DNA from: Dillenia suffruticosa
Taxonomy: Eukaryota > Streptophyta > Magnoliopsida > Dilleniales > Dilleniaceae
Direction of reading: 5' to 3'
Assembly (NCBI GenBank): GCA_033439265.1
Contig: JAVTVX010000031.1
Coordinates: 12,251,001 to 12,315,000, forward strand
Length of the DNA: 64,000 nucleotides
Shown: one piece after another, positions 45,780 through 56,480 of the stretch
How positions within the stretch are numbered: position 1 is the stretch's first letter
Layout: every line of letters starts with the position of its first letter
Program-made: the position numbers and the translations under genes
The notes under the pieces: generated by a model
What the model was told of the DNA's origin: nothing
What the model saw: only the letters and a program-made list of their open reading frames with translations
Database searches by the model: none

Positions 45780-48010
45780 CAAAAGTTTGATGGACTTCCA
45801 TCTTGAAATGTAATTGATGAAACCATTGTTTTAGTAGAGTTTTGGTTAATATATTAGCAAGCTAGTCGGAACTTGGGGAGAAAATGAGTGATAAGATACC
45901 CACAAAAACCTTTCTCTCGAACAAAGTGGTTGTTTAATTTGATATGTTTCATACGGGCATGGAAAATTAGATTAATAGACATATAGAGAGCATTAATATT
46001 ATCATAAAACAACTATGGAGGATGAGGAAGACATACCAACATTGCGTAAGAGATAAATAAGCCATATCAGTTCAACCATAGCATGTGCAATAGCACGATA
46101 GTTAACCTTTGTAAGGGTGTAAACAATAGTAGTTACTTTTTTGGAGGCTCGAGAAATATAGTTATCACCATAAAAAATGTAAAAACCAATAGTATTTCGT
46201 CTTGTTAGAGGACAATTCACCGAATTGACATCACAAAAGATTGAAAGAGAAAATGAGCTAATAGATAAGAAACGAAAACCATGACCTTGAGTCTCTTCGA
46301 TGTAGCGTTAAATGCATTTGATTTGCTGAAAATTAGCTAGTGTGGAAGCTTGCATAAACTAGTATATCCAATAACAACATGTGCAATATCAATCATGGTA
46401 ATGGTAAGGTACAATACTACAATATGTAGTAACATCAAATGGGGCATGATTTGTTGAGGTGCGATTCCCTTTGATACCAAGAACCGTAGAAATAAAAAAA
46501 GTTTCTAACTTAGGGGCATGAGCAAAAATGTCATAAGTATATTTAGATTGAAAAACAAATATACCACTAGGAAAGGGTGTAACCTCAATGTCAAGAAAAT
46601 AATAGAGAGAGGCATTTAATTGCAAATTTCATACTAAGATTACCAATAGTATGGTGAAGAAGAGTGGCATTATCTACTGTAAGAACAATATCATCAACAT
46701 AAATTAAGAAACAAAAATAGTTGTTTGTTAACGATAACGAATAAATAATGTAGAATCAACTCGACTACAAGAGAATCCTATGTGAAGAACATAAAGAGTA
46801 AAATGATCAAATCAGACATGAGGAGCTTGTTTTGAGTCACATATTGAATAATTAAACATGCTTGGGATTTATAAAACTTGGGGTTGAGCTATTTAGTCTG
46901 TTTACTTGAGATGATGATGAAGAAATAAATTTTTAAAGCCAAGTTGTTGTATAGGCCATGATAGCATAGTAGTGACTGCAAACATCAGATGAAGTGTGTT
47001 TAGTTTGAGAATTTGACTTAATGTTTCATCAAAATCAATGTCAAGAACTTGAGAAAGGTTTTTGGCAAGTAACTTGGCTTTGTATCACTTTATAAGACTG
47101 TCGTGGCCTTGTATCGCTTTATAGCACCATCGAGATTAAGTTTTATCTTAAAAATCCATTCAAATCCTAGAACATTAGTACCACTAGGACAAGAAACTAG
47201 ATTTTATGTAATATTCTACTATATACTATCTAATTTTTCACACAAAGTAGAATGTCATTGAGGAATTTGTAGTGCTTATCATATTCACTTTAATTTTGCA
47301 ATATCATGACAACCAACATGATCAATGTTAATAAAAGCATAAGAATAGTTGTTAAAAATTGTTGGAACATGGCCGGTGTATTTTTTAGCATGAGTGCAAG
47401 TTTGTTTTGAATGATTAGAAACAAAAATGCTATTATGGAGATCGTAGTGCTTCAAAAGGCATTGGAAGTGCAAGTGAGGCGTTAGTTATTCATGTTAATG
47501 AAACATCCTTTTGAGGTGGTATGTCCGCTGTGATGTCAGATGAATTAAAAAGTGTTTGAATTGTATTAGGAGTCTTATACTCATTTGACACAATCTGATC
47601 TTGTTGCTTAATTGACAAATCATGTTTATTTAATGAGACCAGATCTACTACTAGAATCGGATTATTATCAAATATTGAGCAACAATGGTGTGATGTGGAT
47701 TGATTAGATGAAACATGCTAAACATCAATAATAAAATGTGGTTGTAGATTAGAAGGTGAAAGCCACTCATTAGAATTGGGATAGGTGGTTAACCCCTTAC
47801 AATTCTGTAATTTTAGATAAATTAGTAAGATAAGAATAAGGGGAGAAAATGTTTATCAATACCACATGCCGAGATATTTGCACCCTTTATGTTAGTGGAC
47901 ATAAACGATAATAACCATTGTGAATTGGATTGTAATCAAGAGGTAAGCGTGAGGTTGAAAATTTTTTGATACATAATTTCTCGAGTAAGAAAAATATCGA
48001 TAATCTAGAA
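45780..48010 (-). pseudogene. Ty1/copia fragment: integrase tail, RT and RNase H, heavily decayed
   Basis: Read on the minus strand from right to left, the order is: an integrase C-terminal segment near 47880-47950 (YNPIHNGYYRLCP-like), a linker, and RT segments including YVDDIVLT at about 46690. Then come LDIEVTPFPSGIFVFQSKY (46389-46625), the V-T-T-Y-x-S-I-V segment, and RNase H with TRRNTIGFYIF and YRAIAHAMVELIWLIYLLR (46002-46220). A degenerate H-A-R-x-K-H-I segment near 45940 follows. Frameshifts and stops are frequent. No LTR, primer site or gag was found. It lies between the two MITE copies, probably by chance. Confidence 0.8.
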
Positions 48011-48214
48011 TTTTGAAAAAAGATTAATCTAAACTTCTGTTAAACAACCATTGAAATAGTGACGTGTGAAAGATTGTTGTAGATATCCTAAAGATCGTAG
48101 TCAAAAAATTTTCATCCTCAAATCACAAAGGCATGTTAGCATAAATTATCATTATAAGTCCAGTTTCATCAATGTGATGATTTTTCCTTTTTGTATTATC
48201 ATTCTACTTTGGAG

Positions 48215-48596
48215 TGTTGATATGCACTTAGATATTATTGGAAAAAATTATTATAAAAAGTATATATCATTAAAAAAAGATAAGCATATTTATAAATTAG
48301 TAAAAAGAAAATATTCTAGAAAAATAGTAATTTTCTTATTTTAATTGATTACAATCTTTTTCCTTAATTTTGGATATGTTTCATATTAAAAATGATTTTA
48401 AAAATTTATTTTTAGTAAAAATTCTATTTTATTATAAACTCTAGTTTTCCTCCCTATTTAAAGAAAGTATAATCAATAAAAAAAGAAGTCTAATTTCTAT
48501 CAAAAGAAGTGTAGTGAGAAATTTATTAGTAAACAAATTTTCAGTCATAAAAAATAGAGTATCTATCAACTAGATTTTATATTAGGTTTGATATCA
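48215..48596 (+). repeat. Left LTR of the small LTR element
   Basis: About 382 bp, starting TGTTGATATGCACTTAGATA and ending GATATCA. Its first ~250 bp align with 50006-50272. Confidence 0.7.
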
Positions 48597-48818
48597 ATTT
48601 GATATTAGAGCCAACTGTCATGAAAAACTTTGGAAAATGATTTAGTGAGATAGAGAGATTCATGAGAAAATTCAAATAGCAAATGAAGTAGCGGATAAAG
48701 CAACCACTATCTAGGGTGGAGGAACTCTGGCAGTCCAATAAGAAGTTGCTACAGTAATAACAAACAACACTGAGCTCACGAATTGAAAAGCTTTTGCGAG
48801 GATTGTAAGGGTTCAACA

Positions 48819-49288
48819 TAAAGCTATTATGACACCTGGACAGTGACACGGGTATCCGTGACCCTACCTTGTCAAAGCTCTAGCCAAAGCTCGGTTTGAC
48901 TGAGCTCAACCCTGAGCTCGGGTTTGGGTAGCTCGGTATCGAGCTTGAGCTCGAGCCCGAGCCCAACTATGTTGAGCTTGAAAGCTCAACAAGTTATCTA
49001 AGAGATATTAATTTTAAAAAAAAAATAATTTGTATATATAATTATATTTTTTAAAAATAATTTTATATGTAAAATTATGTTTTTAGGTATATTTTTTAAA
49101 TATATTATCTAAACTACCCAACGATATTATCCGATGACACCCTACGACACCCTACAACACCCGACAACATTTTCGAGCTCGAGCTCAAAAAATACAAGGT
49201 CGAAGAGCTCGAGCTCACCTAAAGTACATCGAGCTCGAGCTCGGGTATTGTAATACTCAAACTCGACCCAAGTGTCATAATACCCATA
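48819..49288. mobile_element. hAT-type MITE, copy 2 (470 bp)
   Basis: Same family and orientation as the copy at 45091: shared GACACGGGTATCCGTGAC block, the GAGCTCGAGCTC-rich ends and the AT-rich centre. The ends are TAAAGCTATTATGACACC and the complement of AAGTGTCATAATACCCATA. An exact 8-bp duplication GTTCAACA lies at 48811-48818 and 49289-49296. It sits inside the small LTR element, so it arrived later than that element. Confidence 0.87.
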
Positions 49289-50005
49289 GTTCAACAAGGT
49301 CCATGAGGTAGAGAGCAGCATCCATACCCTTGCAGACCAAGGGGAGAAAAGAAGTAGTCTAATGGAAGGAGGGACTGCCATCTCTACAAAGTATCATGAT
49401 GTCAATAGCTATGAATGTAATAAATTTAGGTAGAATCTTTAATTTTCAATTATTCATGGTTAGAGATCTTCTATGAAGGAAATATATAAGAATGTGAGAA
49501 AGAGATGAGCCAAGAATTTTGAAGTGAATCTGTCCAATTCCCAAGATACTGATCTTTCTTTGGAGGAGAACCATGTGGCTTGTACCACACATGGAAAGAA
49601 TCTGATTTTTAATTAGTTTACTAGGGATCAAAATATGTTAATCAAGGAAGTTGTAGTTTCTAAAGTTTATAATTCAAATGCTGATTTGCTTTTTTGTTTA
49701 AATGTAGTTTTCAAGATTGGGAGCAATTTAAAGAAATGCCTATCAAGTGTAGATATGAAAGTAAGTAAGGCTATTGCTAAAGAAGCATTGGCTCATACAT
49801 TCATGACAGTAAAATTAGTATCTTAATAGAAATGACTTTAAGACAGATTTTGCATATCTTAATGATTCTAAATTTGTAGGAAAGGAAAATTCTGAGAAGT
49901 CTATAGAAGATGACGAGGGAGAAGGCTTATTGCAAGTTCTTGAAAATTTGAAAAGACCCCTCTTGAATTTAATCTTGAGGACCAGCTCTCTGTTCAGGAG
50001 GGGAG

Positions 50006-50272
50006 TAATTATATGCACTTAGATATCATTGAAAAAAATTCTTACAGAAAATACATATAATTGGAAAGAGATTTTTTAAAAATATATTTAGAAATTAGTA
50101 AAAAAGAAATATTTTAGAAAAATAATAATTTACTTATTTTAGTTGATTGTAATTTTTTTTAAATTAGTAGTTACTTTAGTTTTGGAAATTATTCATATTA
50201 GAAATGATTTTAGAGATTTGTTTTTAGTAAAAATTCTATTTTATTGTAAACTCTAGTTTTTCCTATTTAAAA
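50006..50272 (+). repeat. Right LTR (truncated) of the small LTR element
   Basis: Aligns with the first part of 48215-48596 and breaks off at CCTATTTAAAAA, directly before the CACTA terminus. The missing LTR remainder (about 130 bp) is not seen elsewhere in the window. Confidence 0.7.
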
Positions 50273-51060
50273 ACACTACAAAACAAATGTACTATTCAGA
50301 CGGACGAAAACCGTTTGCTAAACATATTAAAACCGTCAGCAAAACTTTCTCCAACGGATATACTTTCAGTCGGCTATACACCAGTCGGGATAGATCTATC
50401 TCGACGGTTTGATGGCCGTTGAAGCATGTAATTGATTTATAATGACGGTTAGAAAAGTATTAGTAAAAATAGTATCTTTTATCATCGGTTTCAAAATATC
50501 GATAAAAATTATTATCTTTTATCGTCGATTATCACATGTGTTAAGAAATATTACTATCTTTTATGATCAGTTACTACAACCGTTAAGAAATGTTATAACC
50601 ATTTATCATTGGTTACCACATACGTTAAGAAATGTTACGATCTTTTATTGTCGATTACCATTTAGTTATCATATGTTAGTATAAGTTACTGTTTGTATTA
50701 TCGGTTACCACAAATGAGGAGAAATTACTGTTTTTATCGGTTGGAAAATGTTAGTATAAGTTACTATAGGTCACTACAAGATTACTATAGATTACTACAT
50801 GTTACTGTCGGTTACCACGGTCACTGTCGATTACCACATGGTTACTAATCGTCATGATTACTATTTTGTACCGTCGATTACACAAGCGTCAGAAAATGTT
50901 ACTCTCTCTCTTTTATCATCATATTATGTTAGAAATGTTATATTTTTTATTATTTGTTATTACAAATTACAAATGTTAAAAAAAATTATTATTTCGGTTA
51001 CCACTAAATTATTGCTCGTTACCAATGTTACCATATGAAATATCAATAGTGACGGTTTCT
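50273..51060 (+). mobile_element. CACTA (En/Spm-type) transposon terminus with subterminal repeats
   Basis: CACTACAAAACAAATGTACT, then GACGGACGAAAACCG and several CGACGGTT/ACCGTCAGC motifs, have the form of a plant CACTA terminal inverted repeat. From about 50455 to 50665 a unit of 41-43 bp repeats at least five times (ATCTTTTATCGTCGATTACCACAT and TTAAGAAATGTTA), with starts near 50474, 50514, 50555, 50598 and 50640. Scattered GGTTACCACA motifs continue to about 51020. No matching GTAGTG right end and no TNPD/TNPA-like transposase was found, so it is a fragment or non-autonomous. Confidence 0.75.
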
Positions 51061-52851
51061 TTTTTTAAAAAAAGATTATAGGTAAATTAAAACACTGAAA
51101 AATAAAGAAATTATAAAAATAATATAAATATTATAAGAATTGTAATTGATACAAACTAAAATGATTGATACATATAAGACAAAAAAATAGAAAAAAGATT
51201 ACATGTCTCACAACTACATATCTTCTGAGATGTTCTAAACAAAAAATATTCGGTACAGTTTCTGAAAGCATCTTTGTCCACAATCGCAATTTTTGATCCA
51301 TAATGTTTCGTAGCAATCTGTTCATTAAAAACCAATAGTAAATTAGTGAAATCATTATAAATAATAAATAATGAATGTAAATGAAAATATTACCAAGAAG
51401 TAAGCAGAGAGTGTTTTCTTTTTCTAAATCTAAAACATTTTGATAGTATTGATATTTATATTTCTTCACAACTGTTCAAAATAAAAAATTAAAAATGATA
51501 TTTTAACTTTAAATCTCAAATTAAAATAAAAATAAGATATTTATTTTAAAAACCTGAATAACATCTTGGATGATTGAGTTTGTTCGACTGAACTTATTCT
51601 TTCTTGGAATAGTTGTGATTCTTCATACAATACTTATCCGTCGTTCGTCAAGTCTTTCAAATACCAAATGTGAATAACTTTTGGTAAAATTTTACAAAAG
51701 TATGAGTGAGAGGTTTAAATTGGTTAGGGGAGAAAAGCTTGCAAGGAAAGAATAGAGAGATTTTGATTGTGGAACTTTCGCCCACATATAATTTATACTA
51801 TACAATTTTTACAAACAAATTTTTAAAACTCCGCTTTTGCGCTTTTTCTCCCGCTTCTTTTTTCGTTACCGCATTTTTTCTCCCACCTCTTTTTTCATTA
51901 CTGCGTTTCTTAATTTTTCACATGTGTCTTTCATGTGTGTTTTGAAAAAATCACTTATAATTTTTACTATTTATTAACAAATACTTACTAATTAGTTACT
52001 ATATTTGATTAATATTATATCTATTTGATTAATCAAAAATAATATATATTATATATTCGATGATAATAAACTTATTAATATTATTAATTTAAATAATGCA
52101 ATGATATGAAATTAATAATTTATATAATATAGTATTATAGTTTTGAAAATTTATTGAGTATAATTTGAAAATATGACAATATATTGTAATTATATGTAAT
52201 TATGTAATTAATTATATTGGTATAATTAATGAAAATTACTAAATTTTTTGGTAGAAATTGAGTTTCAAATTCAATCACAATTTATAATTACAAAGCATAA
52301 ATAAAAATTTAATCTTTTATAGACACTCCATAATTTCCATATACACAACTTTCACATATTACAAACACACACACATACCACTAAATTCAACCACTAATAT
52401 TTCACATGTAACATTATTTAAAATTAGTATAGTGTACTTCAATTTGCACATATTGGTTTTTTGACATTCTAAAAATAATTCATGAAACTTATTTTCATCC
52501 ACATTAAATGTATGAGAAGTTGATTTATCTATTATCATGTAAATTTATAAATGATTATGTAAATCTATGAATGAATCATATATGCCAAACATATCATGTT
52601 CAAAAAATAATCATGTAGTTGGATATATTAGATCCATATCAATTTTTATTACTTTCTTCATGAATACATTTATCCCCGGTATATAGTGCATTTTTATCTT
52701 TTGTAAGTTTAATTTTATCTCATTTTACCTTTTTTTTATTATTATATCATTAATTTTATTTTGTAATTTTTGTGTTTGATTTTTTTGTATTTTCATTTAT
52801 GTTAATATTATTTACTACACTTATACCAATTGTACCACTTATTATAAGAAT
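51061..52851. other. AT-rich DNA, possibly CACTA interior
   Basis: A 112-codon minus-strand frame at 51131-51469 has a hydrophobic middle and no family I recognise. The rest is AT-rich with no other signal. Confidence 0.35.
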
Positions 52852-53046
52852 ATCATTTGTTACCGGTTGTTACTATTTGTTACCACTTGTTACCATATAT
52901 TATATTGTAATACACTATCACTTGTTACCGATTATTATTATTTGTTATCACTAGTTACCATATATTATACCATGATACACTATCATTTGTTACCTATTGT
53001 TATTATTTATTATTACTTGATATCATGTATTATATCATGATACACT
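52852..53046. repeat. Three tandem copies of a 65-bp unit
   Basis: Each unit is exactly 65 bp, starts ATCAYTTGTTACC and ends GATACACT or AATACACT. Within a unit the ten-base phrase TTGTTACCAC-like recurs about every 10 bp. The phrase is related to the TTACCAC motifs in the CACTA subterminal array. Confidence 0.9.
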
Positions 53047-54417
53047 AAATAAAATAGAAAAAAAATATAAAAATATAAAATGATTGGATAATGTGTAAAC
53101 AGAATTACATTTCCTACGCTAAAATAAAAAACTTCGGATTTTAATTCATAAAAAAATATTTTAAAGTTTTCATTTGAGACAAGTCAAAAGTTGTAAGAAA
53201 ATAATATCATGTACAAAATTAGACAATAAACTCCACTAACAAAATTAATTAACAATAATATTTAAGAAAATAATATCAAGTTATACAACATGATCAACTA
53301 ACAACATCCTTCTCTTCTCTTGTGCATTAGTTGTATAGCGCAATCACTACTTGCTCAATTACTATTGTTAACACCTAGGCGCCAAGACAAAATTAATGTT
53401 GTTAGGGGTCGAGATAAAATTTATGTTGCACTAACAACATTATTAACATTATTTTGTACAATATTATTAACATTATTCTTGATAGATATATTAGATATAT
53501 ATATATATATATATATATTAATCTAATTAGATGAATATTAAAGTAATCAATATTAAAAAATACACTTGTTGTCATGCCACATGCTTAGGTTTATTACCCA
53601 TTGATTCATTCATCTGCTAATATAAAATAGTTTAAATTAATGCAAATTTTTTACTTCAATTTTGTGAAAGGCAGTGCATTTTCAATAATAAAATGGTTTG
53701 ATTAATTTTGTCAAAACCACGACATTATCTTGTAATCATATTGTAATCATCTTGTAAGCATATTGTAATGAAACAATGAATTTTATATTTATATTATGGT
53801 AAATTGGTTTGATTTCGTTAATATAAATATAAATAAATTTAACGATTATGCCAATATATTTTTTTTATTTTGGCGCGCTCCACCAATATATTCCTCCTAT
53901 TTTGGAGCGCGAGGGCACCCCGGGCGCGTAACTAAAGTTAAAGTGCTGGTTGTTTTGAATAAAACTTCAAATTAGGTTTTTGGGCAAAAAGTTGAGTTTC
54001 AGAAAGTTAAGTTTTGAAAAGAAGAACCTATACAAATCATCTATTTTTTAATCACATAACTCTAGAAAAGGTAAATAGTAGAATCAAATAAACAATTTGA
54101 AATTTCTTCACCAATAAAAAAGAAAAAAAATTACAAGAAAAAAATTTTAAAAAAAATTGCAAAACAAAAATTCATGATTTGTAATTATCTTTATTAATAT
54201 TATATATTTTGGTAAATATTTTTGTTTTCTTTTTTTTTTTTGTAAATTTATAATGTAAAATGCAAAATACAAATCATAACACTTTTTTCTTTTTTTATCT
54301 TTATTAAATTTGTAAATTAAATATTTTTAGAATTTATATAAAATTATATAATATTGATAATTAATGTATTATTACCAATATATTTCTTATGTTCCTCCAT
54401 TTTGGGGTAATAGTGGA
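53047..54417. other. AT-rich repeat-bearing DNA with a short GC-rich hairpin
   Basis: At 53851-53912 the phrase CCAATATATTYYTYYTATTTTGG occurs twice, each copy followed by GCGC-rich DNA. CGCGCTCCA (53874-53882) and TGGAGCGCG (53903-53911) form a perfect 9-bp stem with a 20-base loop. A third, weaker copy of the phrase lies at about 54376. AT microsatellite at 53495-53518. No gene is seen. Confidence 0.55.
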
Positions 54418-55260
54418 ACAGAAAAAAAAAAGAATGAAAAAAAGAAGAGTGAAGCGTAAAGAAAAAATTGAAATAAAAAAAAAGGAAAGAAAAAGAAGAA
54501 GAAACAAAAAAAAAAGTTAAAAAAAAGGAAAGATGAAGGTAAAAAAAAAAAAGAAAACAAAAAGAAGAAAAAGAAAAAAAAAGAAAAAAAAATTAAAAAA
54601 AAGGAAGGGTGAAATGTAAAAAAAAAAAAAACAAAAAAAGGTTAAATACGTGAAAAAATAAGTTAAAAAAAAAAGAAACTAAAAAAAAAAGAGGGAGGAA
54701 TAGTAGTGCCCCACGGTTGCAGCCGTGGGGCGCGCAGCTGCAAGCGCGTGCAGGGGCGCTGGCATGCCCCTGCGCGCGCGGTTGCAGCCACAGGGCATGC
54801 GGCCGCAACTGCGCTGGCATGAGGATGCCTGCGCAGTTGCAGCCGCGCTGCTGCGCGGTTGCAGCCGTGTGGTGCAAAAAATTGAGGCAAAGAAGCAAAT
54901 ATATAAGGCAAAGGCCATTCCAAGAAACACATGGCAAGCAGTGCGGTTGTTGAAATATCTCATTTCACATGCAACGCCCAGGTTTGAGTCCCTGCTCCTG
55001 CAACTTTCATTTTTCATTTTCTTCTCTTCCTTCCTCTCCCTTTCTCCCATTAATTTTTTTTCCCATCTCACTCTCACCCATAAAATAAAATTTTTTCTCT
55101 TTCTTTCTTTCAGTCTCTCTCATCAATTTTTTTTTCTATCATCGATTTTTTTTCCCTATCTCACTCTCACCCATAAAATAAATTTTTTTTTCTTTCTTTC
55201 TCTCTCCCTCTCATCAATTTTTTTTTTCTATCTCACTTTCATCGATAAAATAAAATGAAT
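54418..55260. repeat. Purine tract, GC island and pyrimidine tract block
   Basis: 54418-54701 is nearly all A/G on the plus strand. 54710-54872 is a GC-rich island with about five GGTTGCAGCC-like units and short perfect stems (CCACGG/CCGTGG, CAGGGGC/GCCCCTG). 55006-55255 is nearly all C/T and holds three copies of CTCACTYTCAYC...ATAAAATAAA starting at 55067, 55160 and 55232. Between island and pyrimidine tract, AGGTTTGAGTCCCTG near 54981 resembles a tRNA box B, with a weak box-A-like TGGCAAGCAGTGCGG about 50 bp before it. Large frames here (up to 177 codons) reflect composition. Confidence 0.6.
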
Positions 55261-56169
55261 GAATTATTAGTTATTTTGGTAAATATTTGTAATGAAATAT
55301 TTAAATTTTTAAAATTTTTTATATATTACAATTTAAATTAATATTTATAATTATCATATTAAAATCCATTATAATTTATAGTAGTGTATATATAGCAATA
55401 TTGAAAAATTGTGAATATGTATCTCAAAATAATTCTAAATTTTTTTATAATTTTTTTATATTTTCATTTTACATGCTTGGATATACACTTTTTCAAATTA
55501 AATCAACAATAAACAAATTTTCAAAATAAATTTTCAGAATCTCTTTTCCCCCGAGTATTTTTTCATTACACAATTTTCCCGCCCTTTTTCATTACACATT
55601 TTTCGTCTCCTTTTGAGACAATCATTTTTTTTCTTTTTTTTTTTTTCAAATATACCGGTGATATTTCTTTCTATCACACTCTCATTTTTTTTTTCTTATC
55701 TGCCACCTTTTTTTTCTTATCTCACTCTCATTCAACCTTTTTTTCTCTTTTTTTTTTCTCAGTCAACATTTCTTACAATTTTGAGGTATCTGAAAATAAT
55801 ATATAATTGTTTAGATGAATATATATATTTAAAAATGATTTTGTAACTTGGTATTAAATATATAGATTTTTTATATTATTATATTATCATTGAAATTTAT
55901 TTATCTTGTCTTCTTCAGTTGCACAAATAAATTTTATATAAATTTCATAGATATAATTTTTCACAAATAAATATCATTTGAAAAACAAAAAATTAGAAAA
56001 AAGAAATTAAAACAAATAATAAAAAGACAAAATTAAATGAAAATGGAAGTAACGGAAATGACAAATGGTAAAATATAGTAGTTGTATGACGTAATATTGA
56101 AGTGTAAATAAAAATAAATAATTGAGCAAATTACCACTTACTACGAAGTTAACATGATAACTAATGTTC
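55261..56169. other. AT-rich DNA
   Basis: A further C/T-rich tract with CTCACTCTCA-type phrases occupies 55610-55770, related to the array at 55067-55255. No gene is seen. Confidence 0.4.
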
Positions 56170-56480
56170 CTATGGTAACGGAACTTACCACAACTTACCA
56201 CGAAATTATCACGTCAATAGCATGTTACTACGTTACTATGGTAACCCTAAACTTACCACATGATGATAATTAAGATACTAGCGCCCCTGTATTTTTCAGC
56301 AAAAAATGCATTTATTACTATGTTACTATGGTAACCCTAAACTTACCAATGTGGTAACAGAACTTACCATAACGAAATTATCACATGAATAGCATGTTGC
56401 TATGTTACTATGGTAACTCTAAACTTATCACACGATAATTAATGTTATTAGCGCCCTGTATTTTTCAACAAAAAATGCAA
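56170..56480. repeat. Tandem duplication with ~172-bp period
   Basis: The segment from CGAAATTATCAC...AATAGCATGTT through TAGCGCC...CTGTATTTTTCA to AAAAAATGC occurs at 56201-56310 and again at 56373-56479. A partial third copy precedes it. Each copy contains the near-palindrome GTTACTATGGTAAC and TTACCAC-type motifs. Confidence 0.8.

Larger units (their letters stand above)
48215..50272 (+). mobile_element. Small LTR element without pol, right LTR cut by a CACTA end
   Basis: A left LTR (48215-48596) is followed by a degenerate initiator-Met primer site (TTTGATATTAGAGCC near 48598-48612). An internal segment of about 1.4 kb includes a 470-bp MITE. A polypurine tract AGGAGGGGAG lies just before a second LTR copy that starts at 50006. 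The second copy matches the first for about 265 bp, then stops at 50272 where CACTACAAAAC begins. The interior has gag-like broken frames but no protease, integrase or RT, so it is a deleted or large-derivative-type element. Confidence 0.7.

Noticed and set aside
54663-55258. Cys/Ala/Gln-rich and Phe/Ser-rich frames up to 177 codons on both strands
   Set aside because: They follow the GC island and the pyrimidine tract; frames are open on both strands because of biased composition.
55370-55390. GTAGTG at 55377 as the right end of the CACTA element
   Set aside because: Beyond CACTAC its complement does not match the left terminus, and no 3-bp duplication is shared.
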